A stretch of 64,000 bases of DNA from Monarcha castaneiventris obscurior. Its lineage: Eukaryota > Chordata > Aves > Passeriformes > Monarchidae. The translations under genes were made by a program, and so were the position numbers. Shown piece after piece: positions 14,701-27,796 of the stretch. Below the pieces are notes generated by a model. The model did no database searches and was not told the DNA's origin. It saw only the letters and a list, made by a program, of their open reading frames with translations. Each line of letters opens with the position of its first letter. Positions within the stretch are counted from its first letter, which is position 1. The stretch spans positions 8,654,501-8,718,500 of the forward strand of contig JAMPIT010000484.1 in the NCBI GenBank assembly GCA_026261815.1, written 5' to 3'.

Positions 14701-17700
14701 AAAACACCTGAGAAGATTCAGGAACCCCAAGAAGTGGTTCTGATCTCGACCATACTGGGACATCCCTTGGTGGTACCTCTCTCTCCAGAGTCCCTTTGAA
14801 AAGTCCAGGAGTGCCCTGTGTTAAAGGATGGCCATTCAGCAGGACAAATTCAGCCTCTGTACATGCACAGCAGTGACCCTGCTCTGCTCCCTCTGCCTAA
14901 GGGGGTCACAATCCCAAGGCAGGGACTGCAGTGCCCAGACCCCCAGCCTCCCTCACAGGAAGTCTGAAGTCCTTCCCTAAAATATGATGAACAAAGACTG
15001 CTCTGGGAAGATCTGTGTTGCAATCACAGTTGTAATCAGTTTCTCTGCACCCCAGAGACACCAGGACTTAGCTTGTAAAAGGCTCCTGCCTGCCCATGTA
15101 CTCCTGCAATTCCTCCTCGCAGTCTGGCTCTCACCCCCATGACGCCAATTCTTGTCCTGAATGGAGGGAAAACCACCCTGCCAGACTGGTGAACCATCTC
15201 TCATCCCACTCCAAAACTGCCAGCACAAAAGAGTTAACAAAATCTGTTTGAGCTGAGAGTATTTATGCTTCAGCAGTTCCATTAATGGGTATTAAATAAC
15301 ACTCCTTTAAGCTACAATGCTGCTGCATAGGGTTTCAGCCTCATCTTTATGGATGCCTTGTCATAATTTCTAGACTTCCAGCCACACACCTACATATATC
15401 TGCAAAGTTACAAAATAGTCAAAGATTATTTTTTCTGCCCACAACTAACAGAAACGACTTTTCATTAATCAGGATCAGATGAGATGAAATTAAATCAATT
15501 CTTCTCCCCTAAAGTTTGAGATGCACAAAGAGAGAAAACAACTCTTCTCAACTCTTTGCTCAGGAGCTGTAATGAAACTCCAGCTCTGGGTACATTTTCT
15601 CTGGGTGGAATTGCCACACCACGTGAGCACTTACTGCCTCTGCTGGCTATTCCTCTCCACACGCACAAAAATGCTGCCTAAACTCCCGCTGACTAGACAT
15701 TTAGGGGATCCTCCCCTCTTTATGTCCTTGATTTATTCCCAAAAATTCAACCACAGCCTAACCCACATGTTCTTTCTTTTACTTTGTACATCATACACTC
15801 TCAGTAGGCATCATTGCCAAAAAGGACCTTCCAGGATATACTGCATCCCCCATTCCTTCAGGCAATTCCAAATGTACTCAGAGGATGTAGTGAGGCAATC
15901 TCCTACACATGGCAAATTGTGTTGGAAAGTAACAAGAGGTACCAGGTATGGAAATGTAATTGTGCCTGAGAAGGAGAGAAGTAAATGGGCTTCGTTGTAA
16001 CAATGCAAAATTCAGATTGCAACTGACTCCAGGACTCCCTGGCCCAGAATCTCAGCTCAGATCACACATGCATCACTTCTAGCATTTGTGTGTGAATGCA
16101 TCCGTTGCATAGCAGGAGACTGGAGAAAAAACAGGAGTGTGCTACTGTTCATGATGAAATCCATGGGTGTTTTGGTTAAAAACCTCTCTGAAGATCCCTG
16201 AGCACAGTGAGATGCTCTTTGCATTCCCAGAAACAGCACTCTCCAGGACGCAGCAAGCCTTGCTGAGCACCTGTCCTCGTACCCACTTATCTCCACATGA
16301 CATTGGTGGGATGCTTTTACTACTGACAGAGCCTATTCTGCCCGGCCCCAAAGCATCCAGTGCAGTTCTTAGAACCTTCCACTTGATAAATGGGAAACTT
16401 AAAAAAACATGGGGGAAGCACATCAAAGTGCCATAAATGAGATGACATCCTCTCCTCTGCAGAGGCCAAGACAGATTTCTGACTACACTGTAGCAGCAAA
16501 CCAGCATGATAAAAGAGCTAAAGCAAGAGGTTATGATATGCTTGAATCACTCCAGAGAAAGCAAGTGCTGTGTGTAACTAGGGAGATAAATAATCAGGCA
16601 GACAGAGTAGCACTGCCCCCTCACTCACTTAAATCAAAGCAGCTTCTTTTGCCACCTCTCCACCCACTTGGAACTGCCATCAGGGAAGTTTAAAAGTTGT
16701 CACTGGCAGGAACAAATAGAGAAGTGCAATTCTGGGACTGAGACATAAACCCAGAGGCACCAGCAATGCCTCTTCAGCAGTGCTAGCAGAGGTCCCTCAG
16801 GCCTTCTCCCTTCAAAGTCGGCACCACGGCCAAAGCCACCCAAAGATTGAAAATATTCACTGCCCTCACAAGGAGCTTGAGTTTGGGAATCAGCAGAGCT
16901 CGACTGCCATACCAAGGACATATCCTGGCTTTTCTGAGATCCCAGTGGCACGTTGTCTGATTAGCTGGCAGTATCTGGCCTATGACTGACTGATGCTGCT
17001 ACTCAGCAGCTTGGATTTGACCCTCAGCAGGATTTGCATTCTGCCTGAAGAGCCACGCATTGAAATCAGAGGGCCATGGGAGTATGTACAAGGTCAGGTT
17101 TTACTGTAGGTAATACCCTCCACCTCAAAAGCAGCTGCATGTTTCTGACAATTATTTGAGAAGGTAAATGAACTCAGCTGTTTCAAATGTGATTTCCATA
17201 CAATGTACACTGTACCTTAATCCTGAGTTGGAAAAATGAAAAAACAATCCTGTTTTAACCTTGATGTGGCACTTTCTATGCAAACACCCTGCCTGCAGAT
17301 CACACAGCCCAAGGAGGAAAGAATGCGACATTCTAGCATGGGGGAAGAGCTCCTATTTGATATTTCTTCCCTTTAGTTCATGGTGTCAAAAAGACATCTA
17401 AGAGCTCACACAATAAGTAAAAATTTGAAAAGAAAAATCTGCTTTGGCCTCCCATTGCATTCTTGAAAAAGGAAACTGAAAACTGCATGTCTCACAAGGA
17501 GCAGGTACTTGATGGTGAAAGGAGAATCTTCCATTCTCTTGCATTATCTTGGTGGTGGTGGGTGAAGCCAGAGTATTTGCTGTGCCTCAGAATAAGAATT
17601 TTCTTCCTTAATGTAGATAAAATCAAGTTTCCAAAATGCACCTTTCACATTGCAAGCAAGGCTGAGGAGGACCAGCTGTGAGAGAGAATCACAGGTTTTC

Positions 17701-20522
17701 TTCACAGGCTGTGGCATGATGGCAGCAAGAATATCAAGGAACAGGAAAGAAGTTTCCATGCAGACAGGACTCCAGTGAGCAACCTGCCTGTATGACTGTA
17801 CTCACGGGGCTCTCCCCAACACAGAGTCATGAGATTCAGTGAGTTTATTCTTACACCGCTCTGAGAAGTTAGAGAAGTAACTTATTCTCCAGCTGGGAGT
17901 AAAGAAAGAGGGAGTCCCAAGAAGCTTTTGGTGGATCAGAGAGCTGACCCCAGCTCTGAGTTAGCTTAGTTATCCAAACATCCTGGAGGAAGTCTGGTAA
18001 GTGTAGAAAGAGAGAAGAGAGTACCCTAACAAAATTATGTGTACACACCCGTCCAGCCTCTTGGACCAAGGGATAATTTCACATCTAAATTACAAAGCAA
18101 AAGCACACATCGCTCTGCATGCAGAAAGTGAGGCCCTGCCTAAGAAGATGTAACTTTTGGGGCGCAGGGTATAACTCTGAGCTTCCCTTCTATGAAGCAT
18201 AAGGGCACTCCTGAACACACCAAGATTGGGAAAGGAACATAGAAACAGGCAAAGAAATACGGCAAAATGGATGAAAAAAAACCAACATTATGATTCCAAA
18301 AGTGTCTGAGAGGAGCAGCAACAAACTGGGGGCACACCTTCCCTAGAAATATATATCAAAGGAAAACATACATGATTGCAGAAAATGAGGTAAGGTACCA
18401 GTCTGGCTCACCAGCATGGAAAATAGCAACAGAAGGCACAGAGGCAGTGATGGGACAGTAACTCCCTGATATTTGCATGAAGTTGTCTTTAAACATCCAG
18501 GGAGCTTTGATCTGCTGCTCTTGCAAAGAAGCTGTTCTTAGGAGTCTTTCTGATCTAATCCCTGTAAGCTGCTCTGTTTACCCTGCTGACACCTCTGTAC
18601 AAAATATGCATCAAATACAACTGTGCACATTTGGGTGCAGATATGTCTATGCATGCACAAGGATACGCATAGGGCACATGAAAAAAAATCCTGCCCATGT
18701 CTTTTATCTTTGCAACCAGACCACTAAGACAGGACAGAAATCATATGCCCTTTTCATCCTCCACTGTGCCTAACTCTGACTTCAGCAGAACCATTGCAGA
18801 ATTAAATACTGCTCATGGTGAGGGAGAACCGAAAACTCCATCTCTAAGAATGTAACAATCCGCTCAGAATACACCAAGGCATTCAGTGAGTCTCTACATA
18901 TGCTTCCTCTCAGCATGCAGGTGTAAGATATAAAAATCCATATTTTTCTCCAATAAACTTAAAAACAGTTATAATACCAAGTACCAAAAGCACCATCTGT
19001 GCTTCACATATAGTGATGATGTTTTTCAGAGTTGATGCTGTTTCTTAGTATAGCTTGATCTTATTTTGTCAACCGGATCATGAAAAGTGCAAAGAACCCC
19101 TGTGGATCCAAATGTCTCTGAACAAGCTGCTTTAACAAGAGCATACAACATATTTCTGCTTCTTTAAGGCAGCTATATTGTTGACTCACATATCCAGTAA
19201 CATTTAAATGTGTCAAAATGTTCAACCCGGACACCAAAGTGCTCCATACATCTTGACAGTGACTGACTGGAGGTTGCTGTGGCCAGCACAAAACAAGGGT
19301 TTCTTGCTGAAGAAAAGAAGCTGAAAAATGTCAGTACTTACAAAGCTTTATTTTCCTTGCAGTGCAGGTAGCACCTCCTCATTGGCCATCTCTCCGTCAC
19401 TGCATATCCACCACTTACACCCCTCCAACACATTCCATTCCAAGCACTGCCCTCTTTTATACCTAAAAAGTGCCAAAGATTTCCTGAAGTCCACGAGGAC
19501 CTTGCTGTCCAAACGTGTCTGGAATAGCCAGCAGTAAGAGGCCTCAATGATGGACACACATATCAAACTCAAAGACAGAGCCCTGGCAAGGTAAGTTTGA
19601 CAAACTCAAGCCTGGTTTCCCCTCCTTCACTTTTCCTCAGCTGTAAACTGTAACTTAGGCCTGAATCTGTTGCATCTCCTCAGGGCTGTGTTAATGCTAT
19701 TTCCATTAACCTTCTCTGTTTAAGGCAAAGTCAGTACTAAAGTCAGTCAGAGCTATTTTCCTCAGTGATTTCAGATTGATTTCCCTTGTCATCCTTTGGT
19801 TGGCTTATTTTTCTTCCTCACTTTTGTCTTTCCAGTGGAGCACAGCTTCATGTCTGCTGCTCTCTCTCCAGCAGAAATGTAAAGCAAGGCCAGTGTCCTG
19901 CTCTGTGGCACCACCTCCTCCTCCAGCACCTGTAACATTTTAAACAAGAATGAACCAGATGGCTGCCACCATGTAATCTGTGATCAGGTAACACACACCG
20001 AGGGAGCAACCCAGAAACCCTTAGGAATATATTCTGACTGGCCTTCTCACTGTGCATTTCTACTGAACTCAGCATGTTCAGTGATTAAAAAATCACAACA
20101 TTTCATCTACCATCTAATACCACACATGTCTTTTGAAAGTTCAAATGTATTCATTTTAACCCAAACTATTTTGTCCAAGTTCTCTTGTGCTGTGCTGTAG
20201 GGGACGCTCCAGATGGATTCTCTTCCAAGCAAGTGATGCCATATGAAGCAGGGATATAATGACAGATATCAGACTGCATTGTCTGCTGGTGTTAATCAGC
20301 ATAGTTTCACCCATAGTTTTAGCAGTTTATAACAACACAAAACACATCCTTGCATTTCTTTTCAGCCTGTCACTTTTTAATCAGTTTGAATGACAATCAT
20401 CCTATTCACATTTCCTGGAGCTCACAGCCACTACTCAGCACCATTGCTTGAATGCTGATTTTTTGGTACCCTTCTTAATAATATATGTAATTATTTCATC
20501 ATTATTTGCAAACATCAAAACA

Positions 20523-20541
20523 TAAAAAAAAAAAAGAGAGA
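20523..20541. repeat. Poly-A / GA tract
   Basis: A run of A residues followed by GAGAGAA. It lies in AT-rich DNA and no element with a matching body was recognised upstream. Confidence 0.6.
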
Positions 20542-23197
20542 ATATAAATTATTTACTAGTGAAGCATATTAACATTTAAAACCAATAACCAGTTAGAGAT
20601 TTGAAAACATCTGAATAAGCCTACTATTGAAAATGCCATCTGGTCTCCTGATTATTCCTTCCATGTACTTCCTCATGACAACAACACAAAAGAAGATTTG
20701 GACCAAAAAAAATTCTTCAATTAAAAAAAATAAAATAAATCCACTTTCACTATACTTAGCTGCTGTTAGCATCAAGCAGGGCAAACAATCAGTCTCCAAA
20801 CAAAAATGCTCTGAGAGAGATTACTGACACAGACTTGCTTCCACTACTTTCTTTTTGAGCTGTTTCCAACCAACACCTATTGACTTAGAGAGAAAAGCAG
20901 CGAGCGTACTTAAAGCTGTGCTCTAAATTCACCCCCATTATCTTTGTGTTGACACTTCGTCCTAGAAGATAAATGCTGAGCTCCAGGTAGATCATTTGTA
21001 ACCTTTATAATGATGATGGCAACAAATATAGCACAGTGCCCTCCACCTGACACAGAATGGATACTCAATGCTTCACTATTTCGCAATGAATAAATTGCTT
21101 GTCAACATACGTGCAGTAGCGGTTTTTCCCCCAATTTAATGATCACACAGCCATGACACAGCAGATATCCATGTATTATCATGATCAGGAAAGCCTGATT
21201 GAAAGACTTGGAGAATGAATTTCAAGCCAAAGTTGCCACTGCCCTGGAAAGGAGCAGTATATATTGATTTCTGGGTTGGAGAGGTGCTGCACAGCAGTTT
21301 CACCTTGCATAGGGGTGACCTTCATTAAAATACAGTTCCTTTGTCAGAACAATATAAGCTCTCTCTTATGAAGCATATTGTCATGGATAGCTGTGTCTGT
21401 CCATAAATGGGGCATTTGTCCTGGCAGCTGGGTGACTGAACACCTAGCTGTGTACATGGTCAATATATTGAGAGCAGAGATGCACTGAGGTACTCAAAGG
21501 CCATGTTGTAGCAAACAGGTTTAGGTAAAAGTTACTAGCCATTTCCCTTCTTGTATACAAGTTTTCTACAGGAAAACAATCTATTAGTCTGTATAGTAAA
21601 ACAGACACCTCCTGCACTGGGAATATTTGTATCTTGGGAGTAGGATTCTTTTATGAACAGTGAGAAGTACAGAATCTCTCTGGAAAAGTGGACATGACCT
21701 ACATCCACATCCCCACTGGGTACCAGGACAGCCCACACCCAAATACTGAGCTCCCTGCAATGAGACAATGCTGCTGTCATAGCCACACTGCATTTCAGGA
21801 CATTCAGCAAGATTTCTTTCAGAAAGAAGGAGGGGTTTTGACATTAAAATTCTCACTGATGGTTCCTCCTTCTTTAATGAATTTGTCTTTATTTTTCTCA
21901 GGTATCCAATCACAACTCTGTTTATTTGGTTTGGGGTTTTTTTTCCCCCAGCTGATCTGAGAATACTCAATTTTAGCAGGCAAGTAAACACCTCCAGATT
22001 ACAGATGTCTATTTTCAGTTTTAATTTTTCAGCAAAGTGTAGAATACTTGTTATTAAAAAAATAAAAATTTCCAAAGGAAAAACTAGACACCACTAATAA
22101 GTTCTATTTCCCAGCAGCTACAGACCCATCTGGTACAGAGGAAAATAGCTCACGACCCTCCAGCAACACCTTCAGCATTAGGGGACTCCTTAATCTCAGT
22201 CTGTTTCTAACTGGAATTAGCAAAACAGAGAGGAAAGTGACCTTTTATTGATGTTAGCAATCTTAATTATGAATTTATAGTATGACTCCTTTAAAAATAC
22301 ACAGAAAGCATTATACTTTCAACACCGAAGTCAAAAAAATTACATTGCAATGGATTGATAATTATAAATTATGTGTTAAATTTAAGGCTAATCCCTGCAC
22401 AAAAGGCACAGTTGTTTGAATTTAAGGATTTTCCCTATAGAAGTATTTGTGATAAGGTTAACAACTGAATTATTATCCTGTCCCATTCATCTTGTCAGCT
22501 CTTAAAGGGGAGAAAGTTCTTTAAAATTTTAGGGGTTTTTCCTTCATTTTGCTAAACTTTAGGCATTTCTAATGTCTTCCAGCACCACAGATTATGCCTA
22601 CATACACATGCACACACCGTACACTTTAAGTACTGAAAAACAACACTTGCTTTACTACTTTCTTTACCTCCTTCTATGTTGCATTGTTCAAAGTGAGACT
22701 TTCACCTTTGATGTTCTCATTTCTTTGTTTTTCTAAATTATTTCCAGGCAGGAAAAAGTCAAACAAGTAAGGATAAATCATTTTCACCTTTAGTTCTACA
22801 CTGGGAGAAAACCCAAGGACTCTAGATGTGCTCTGGAGTATAACAATTAGCATAGCAATTAATTATGGTATCCTCTACCAACGAAAATTTGGTTCAGTGC
22901 AACAGCAACACCATGCGACACAGCCTCAGATTCTGCATACATTTATTTCTTCCCTAATTACACATGTAGGCCTAGAAATGTCTCACTTTTTTAATTAGCA
23001 TCATACCAGATGGGATGATGACTAAGAGCCTGAGTTTAAAATTCATATGCAAAACTTCTCTTCTGCAGAAGCCTATGATGTTATTTAGTGACACAGGCCC
23101 CGTCCCAATCACGGGACAGCAGTCACCTCTTCCAGGACATAAATGGTCACTACAGAAACAACACTTGTGGCCTCCAGGCTATGTTCAGGACCTTCAC

Positions 23198-23640
23198 AGA
23201 ATCATCATAAAGTCATAGAATGGTTTGGGTTAGAAGGGATTTTTAAAGGTCATCCAGTTCCAACCCCCTGCCATGGACAGGGATGCCATCCAACAGACCA
23301 GTTTGCTCAAGGATCTCCCATCCAACCTGGCCTTGAACAGTTCCAGGAATGGGGCATCCACAACTTTCCTGGGCAACCTGTTCCAGCCTCATCACCCTCA
23401 CAATGATTTCTTCCTAATATCTAATCTAAATCCATTAAGGCCATTACCGCTTGTCCTATTACTCTGCATAGTTTATAAAAGTCCCACTCCAGCTCTCTTG
23501 TAGCCCTTTCAGGTATGGGAAGGTGCTATAAGGTGCCCCTGAAGCCTTCTCTTCTCTACACTGAACACTCCCAACCCTCTCTAAACTGTCTCCACAGGAG
23601 TGGTGCTCCAGCCCTGTGATCATCTTCATGGCCTTCACTT
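23198..23640 (-). mobile_element. CR1 LINE, 3' fragment (minus strand)
   Basis: Read on the minus strand, this is the familiar 3' end of an avian CR1 retrotransposon. It runs from the GATCACAGGGCTGGAGCACC region, through the AACAGGTTGCCCAGG and CCATGGCAGGGGGTTGGAACT segments, to CCAACCCAAACCATTCTATG and a tail of degenerate octamers at 23198-23221 (ATTCTATG, ACTTTATG, ATGATTCT). CR1 copies are usually 5'-truncated and end in such octamers rather than poly-A, and this copy fits. Only the end of the second open frame and the 3' UTR are present, so it codes for nothing. Sequence identification is from memory of the family, but the match is extensive. Confidence 0.95.
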
Positions 23641-25269
23641 TCCAGCAGTGGAGCCTTCACTTAGATTCTGCATTCCATGTGCAACGTGAATTCATTGCAG
23701 CACTTGAAAAGAATGACTTCTGGGTTTAGACCAACTTCTCTGCACATCCCTGCATCGAACATCAGCTCTTCAGGCCCCAGGCAATAGTTGCTGATAAAGG
23801 CAGATCAAGACAAGGCAAGACAAGCCATTTGCAAATCTCAGGCCAAGGTGTGAATTGACATGGGAAGTTACAGTCAACCTCCTCTTCTTCCCTCACCGTG
23901 TTCCAAGGGGCAGCTCAGCAGCTACTCTGCAGATTCTCCTTCTGCCTTAGCTGTGGCAGCCAGTCTTTGAAACTGCTTGCAGCTGTTTTTACATTTCTGT
24001 GCCTTTTAAAATTACACATTTCCCTTCAAATACATTATTTGCTTTAAATATTTGGAGAATGCAAATTTCTTTATTTACACATGCCTGAAAAAAACATCTG
24101 ACTGCTATGTTCCCTGGGTAATTCAGGAATTCTCACCAGCCTCCTTTCAGTTAATTACTCTGTGAGACTGCCTGGTGAAAAATGAATTCTGCCTGACTCC
24201 TCTCCTGAAAAACATGCAGCAAGTGGCAAGTCAGACTAATTCTTGCTGCAAGAGATCTGTACACAGAGCAAACACAGCATGTGAAACAAATCAATACTGT
24301 AATCACCAATGCAACCTATCAAACCCAACTCCAGGGTCAATCAATACTGTATCTTCCCAGATGACAACTGTGGAACAGAAGCTTTTAATACCTTTCCAAG
24401 ATAAAGCTCTTCCTTTACAATGTGAGACACAATTTTCCAGTATGTTCTGTAGTAAGGGGAGGATTTTCCTAGAAATTAGCCGGATCTTAGATTTAAGCAG
24501 CCAAAGCTTCCTGCATTTAGGAGACCTTCCAGACACCTCTCCACTCAGAGACTCCATTTATTTTTAACAGTAACCCTTTCTGTTCCTGTACTACATGCCA
24601 AGAAATGCAATCCCTCTAATTTTGCCACTTCAGGGGAGCAGATCATTTCATAACTGAATTGTCTCTACCAAATTAAGCACTTAATAGCCCAGAAACTCTT
24701 CTATGCCACCATCAAACTGCAGTTTCAGGGGCCAGTTTATGTAAATCACAGATACCAAAGTGTTCATGTTAGCTTTTTGTGATCATTGTCTATATAGGTA
24801 CTTCTTCTGGGAATGAAACCCATCTGTCTCAGCACTGTGCGATGATTAATGGGTTTTTATCACATACTACCTCCATGATGCAGTGGGCTATTAGACCTCT
24901 TTGACAGAACTGAGACACAGGGAGATTAAGGGTCTAGCATCCATGGGTAGGTGCAGGCAGGCACACGCTGCCCTGCTTGTGCTGGCTGTGGATCTTCTTG
25001 GGCCTGGAAGCCATGAACAGGCTGCTGCTGTGTTTGGGCCGTGCTCAGCTGCTCAGCAGAGCCCTTTTCCCTGGCACAGCACCATGCCAATGGCTCCCAG
25101 GCAGGAGCTGTCTCACGAGCAGCCAGCCAGCTTGCAGAGGGCATAGGTCTGTCTGCAGCCAGCCGTGGGCACATTTGCTAATCAGGGACATGGGTCGTGG
25201 TCAGGGACATCCCCTGATCGAGGGCACCCAGCCATTAGCAGTGGAGAGGTGAAGTAGACTGGAGCCAAT
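23641..25269. other. Spacer between two CR1 copies
   Basis: No gene is supported here. A more GC-rich patch at about 24.9-25.26 kb contains CAGGGACAT repeated at short distance (around 25185-25210). It also yields overlapping open frames on both strands, which composition explains. The 12-mer ATCAATACTGTA occurs twice near 24.29 and 24.34 kb. Confidence 0.5.
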
Positions 25270-25576
25270 TCACAAGGTCATCAGGACATGAGGGAATTGC
25301 CTGAATTTGTGTCAGGGGAGGTTTAGGTTAGACAATAGAAAACATCTAGAAAGGTGATGAAAAGGGTTCTTCACCCAGAGAGTGGCTGAGCACTGGAACA
25401 GGCTCCTCAGGGAAGTGGTCACAGCTCCAAGTCTGAGAGAGTTCAAGAAGCATTTAGACACTGCTCTCAGGCACATGGTGGGATCCTTGGGGATGGTCCT
25501 GAGCAAGGCCAGGTGTTGGAGTCAATGATCCTGATGGGTCTCTTCCAGCCCAGCATATTCTGTGATTCCGTGATTG
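25270..25576 (+). mobile_element. CR1 LINE, 3' fragment (plus strand)
   Basis: This is a second CR1 3' fragment, in the opposite orientation to the one 2 kb upstream. It shows the sequence around TCATCAGGACATGAGG, then GTGTCAGGGGAGGTTTAGGTT, GCACTGGAACAGGCTCC, CAAGAAGCATTTAGACA and CTGATGGGTCTCTTCCAGCC. It ends in the octamers ATTCTGTG ATTCCGTG at 25557-25572. Its internal wording differs from the first copy, so it belongs to another CR1 subfamily. An A-rich disturbance near 25330-25350 disrupts the body. It is non-coding. Confidence 0.94.
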
Positions 25577-27250
25577 TTCCTGTCCTTCATCTGGTAAGCT
25601 ACAAATTAGGTACACTAACTGCCAGGCAATACCTCAGGGAAGAGGGGGAAGAGAGAACTTTAAAGGGTGCTCCTTCCACCACAGAGCTGGGAACAGGGCC
25701 CAGGAAATCAAGGGGATCAGCCATTTGAACACAGCAAATTATGCACGTTTGCAGCAGGGGCTCTTCCATTTCACTGCTTTTCCTTTTAGTAGAAAAGCCC
25801 TTCAGGCAGCTCCAGGAACATATCATAGCTGTGAATGACTGCTATTATTGCCCACTTTAAAAACAGAGTAAGAAAAAATAAACAGCAACATATTTCTGGC
25901 TATTTAGGAAGGCTCAGGCTGAAATCAGTTTGGTATACATCCTTAAAATACACCTGCAAATGTCCAGCCATGATTCTGGCACACACTCCACGGATCAAAG
26001 CTTATGCCTTGCAGAGGTCTTCCCTTCAGAGAGTCAAGAGGCACATAAAGAACATGAGCTATATATTGAATAAAAACCTGGTTATAACAGCTCTCATTAG
26101 AAAAGGAGAAGGGAACACCCTTGAAAAGAAGCAACTGATATATTAGTTCTTTGATTAATTGATTTTCAGGCCATTAAGGACCATTCTGGTCCTCTCACTC
26201 ATTCTCCTGTGTGAAAAGTCAGGAGGTTTTCCCAGAGATTACCAGGGCTCTGCTGGAGATGACGAGGTATCTGTGGGGACAACCATCTGCCCAAGTGCTG
26301 CCAATCTCCAGATCAGTGCCTCAGTCTAGTGAGGGCCAAATTTCACAGCCTGCAGATATTTCATTTTCCATTTGGCATCCTGCTGATTTCATCAGAAGTG
26401 TTAACTGAGAAAAGACTGCATGTGGACCCTGAACCAGAATCTGGACCAGACAGCATTTTTTTAAAACCATTTCCTTCAGCCCCTTAATCAGCATGTCATG
26501 TGCTGTGGTTCCCTCTGCTCCTGAGATATCATACCAAAATTCCTTTTCCTTAGGAAGCCTTTCCAAGCTTCTGATGCACATATTTTATAGAGCGAAACCC
26601 AAAATGAAGATGACAGTGTTGTGCAGTCTCTACTCTATTTCTAAGCATTTTTTCTGTCTTCTTTAACTTTCCACTTCAGCAAGTGAAGTTTAACAGAATC
26701 AATTTCTCTATGTGCTCAGTAAAATCCTCAGCGGGAAGAACCACTGCTCCATAGGCTTCTTTTAGTTATTTATTGCCTGCCTCCTGCATACTGCATATGT
26801 TAAGAGATACCAGCTTAGAAAACAATTAATCCTATTACTGTTTGGAACATGCATGCTGCAGAAGCAGCAACGGCACCAAGGTTAACGATGTAGAAGGACT
26901 CAAATAATAAAAAATCAATTCCAGGACCTGGAAATACTTCACCTCATGCACAGCCCTGTTGCAGATATTTTGACTTCCCAAAGTTTGGGTGTTTAACCAT
27001 AACATGACTTATTTGGGTTACACTCACCTACCAGACCATCAGCTGCAAGCAGGAGCTCCAGCATCCTCTCTTTGGAGATCCCCTCCCTGAAGTAAGCACA
27101 TTTCTGATACCCATTATCATTCTAACACATCTACAGTTGTCAACAGCAGTAGTTTTTCCTAAACTCAATCATTTTGAATCCGAATATCTCTCACTTCCAC
27201 TGATCTGTTAAACAGAAAAAGGTTGTTCTGTATATGGAGATGAAGACAGG
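25577..27250. other. Non-coding spacer
   Basis: Nothing could be identified in this stretch. Open frames are short and show no domain. It ends at the target duplication of the solo LTR. Confidence 0.5.
27246..27250 (+). repeat. Target-site duplication, left (ACAGG)
   Basis: The 5-bp sequence ACAGG directly precedes the TG that opens the LTR, and recurs exactly at 27792-27796 just after the closing CA. A perfect 5-bp duplication is the signature of retroviral integrase. Confidence 0.88.
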
Positions 27251-27791
27251 TGTCCTGGGTTGCAGTATATTCTACTACCATCCTCATGAGCTGTTGAAAC
27301 CAGGTGGGGCTGTGTTTCCTTGCCTCCTCCCTCCAGACTATTGTTCTGTTAATGGCCCATCAATGTTCTGCCCACGACTCAGGGATAACTCCCTCCGGAC
27401 TGTCTTCTGTTAATGAGCCCATCAACACCTGGCCTCATGGCTCATCATCCCACTGTGAGAGACTCCGCCCAGAGGGAGGAATCAAGCATTGCATCTTAGA
27501 TAAAATCTGGGTTTCTGAACACCACGGAGACCCTTTCCACTGGATCCCCAGAGGACAGGAGCTGCATAGCCACCACTGGACCTTCTGAGGAAGAGCAGAC
27601 CTTTCTACTGGACCACTGCTTTGATGGAAACCATCATATCAGGAGGACTGCAGCCACCGTCGTATTGGACTGCTACTGCCACCCTGCCAGTTTATCCCAC
27701 TGTTTGTCTACCTTTGGGGTTTTTTAAATTTCCCTATTAAATTGTTGTTCTGACTTAGTGTCTTCCTCCGGTTAGTTTTCAAACTAGCACA
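27251..27791 (+). mobile_element. Solo LTR of an endogenous retrovirus
   Basis: A 541-bp unit that opens TGTCCTGGG and closes AGCACA, so it has the TG...CA ends of an LTR. It is flanked by a perfect 5-bp duplication (ACAGG). On the plus strand it has a TATA-like TAGATAAAAT at about 27497 and an ATTAAA polyadenylation-type signal at 27736-27741 followed by a T/G-rich stretch, which sets the orientation. Its first third, the U3 region, holds a 62-bp tandem duplication. No gag, pol or env sequence adjoins it, so it is a solo LTR left by recombination between the two ends of a provirus. The exact family is unknown to me; it resembles songbird ERV LTRs. Confidence 0.85.
27327..27450 (+). repeat. 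62-bp tandem duplication in LTR U3
   Basis: Copy 1 (27327-27388) and copy 2 (27389-27450) both start CTCCCTCC(A/G)GACT and share TTCTGTTAATG and CCCATCAA. They have diverged enough that the duplication predates this insertion or is old. Such U3 duplications often carry enhancer sites in retroviral LTRs; that role is inference here. Confidence 0.75.
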
Positions 27792-27796
27792 ACAGG
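27792..27796 (+). repeat. Target-site duplication, right (ACAGG)
   Basis: This is the exact copy of the left 5-bp flank and begins right after the terminal CA of the LTR. Confidence 0.88.

Larger units (their letters stand above)
1..23197. other. Gene-free AT-rich DNA, left part
   Basis: I see no coding exon, RNA gene or large mobile element that I can support across this stretch. Open frames reach 163 codons (minus strand, about 22.0 kb), which is within what chance gives in this much DNA, and none carries a recognisable domain. Small features inside it are listed separately: TTATT and TAAT simple repeats near 5.5 and 6.3 kb, a 10-bp tandem repeat near 8.4 kb and a 30-bp imperfect tandem repeat near 11.7 kb. 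It is most likely intergenic or a very large intron. Exons shorter than about 100 bp could have been missed by eye. Confidence 0.5.

Noticed and set aside
15521..16000. 159-codon plus-strand open frame
   Set aside because: Translation is low in structure-forming pattern and has no family. Length is within chance.
21584..22075. 163-codon minus-strand open frame
   Set aside because: Longest frame in the window, but one of this length is expected about once by chance in 64 kb of such DNA. No domain, codon bias or splice context was seen.
24901..25252. Overlapping frames on both strands in a GC-rich patch, possible CpG island or exon
   Set aside because: CpG is not enriched and the frames are explained by fewer stop codons at higher GC. 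CAGGGACAT repeats suggest local duplication.
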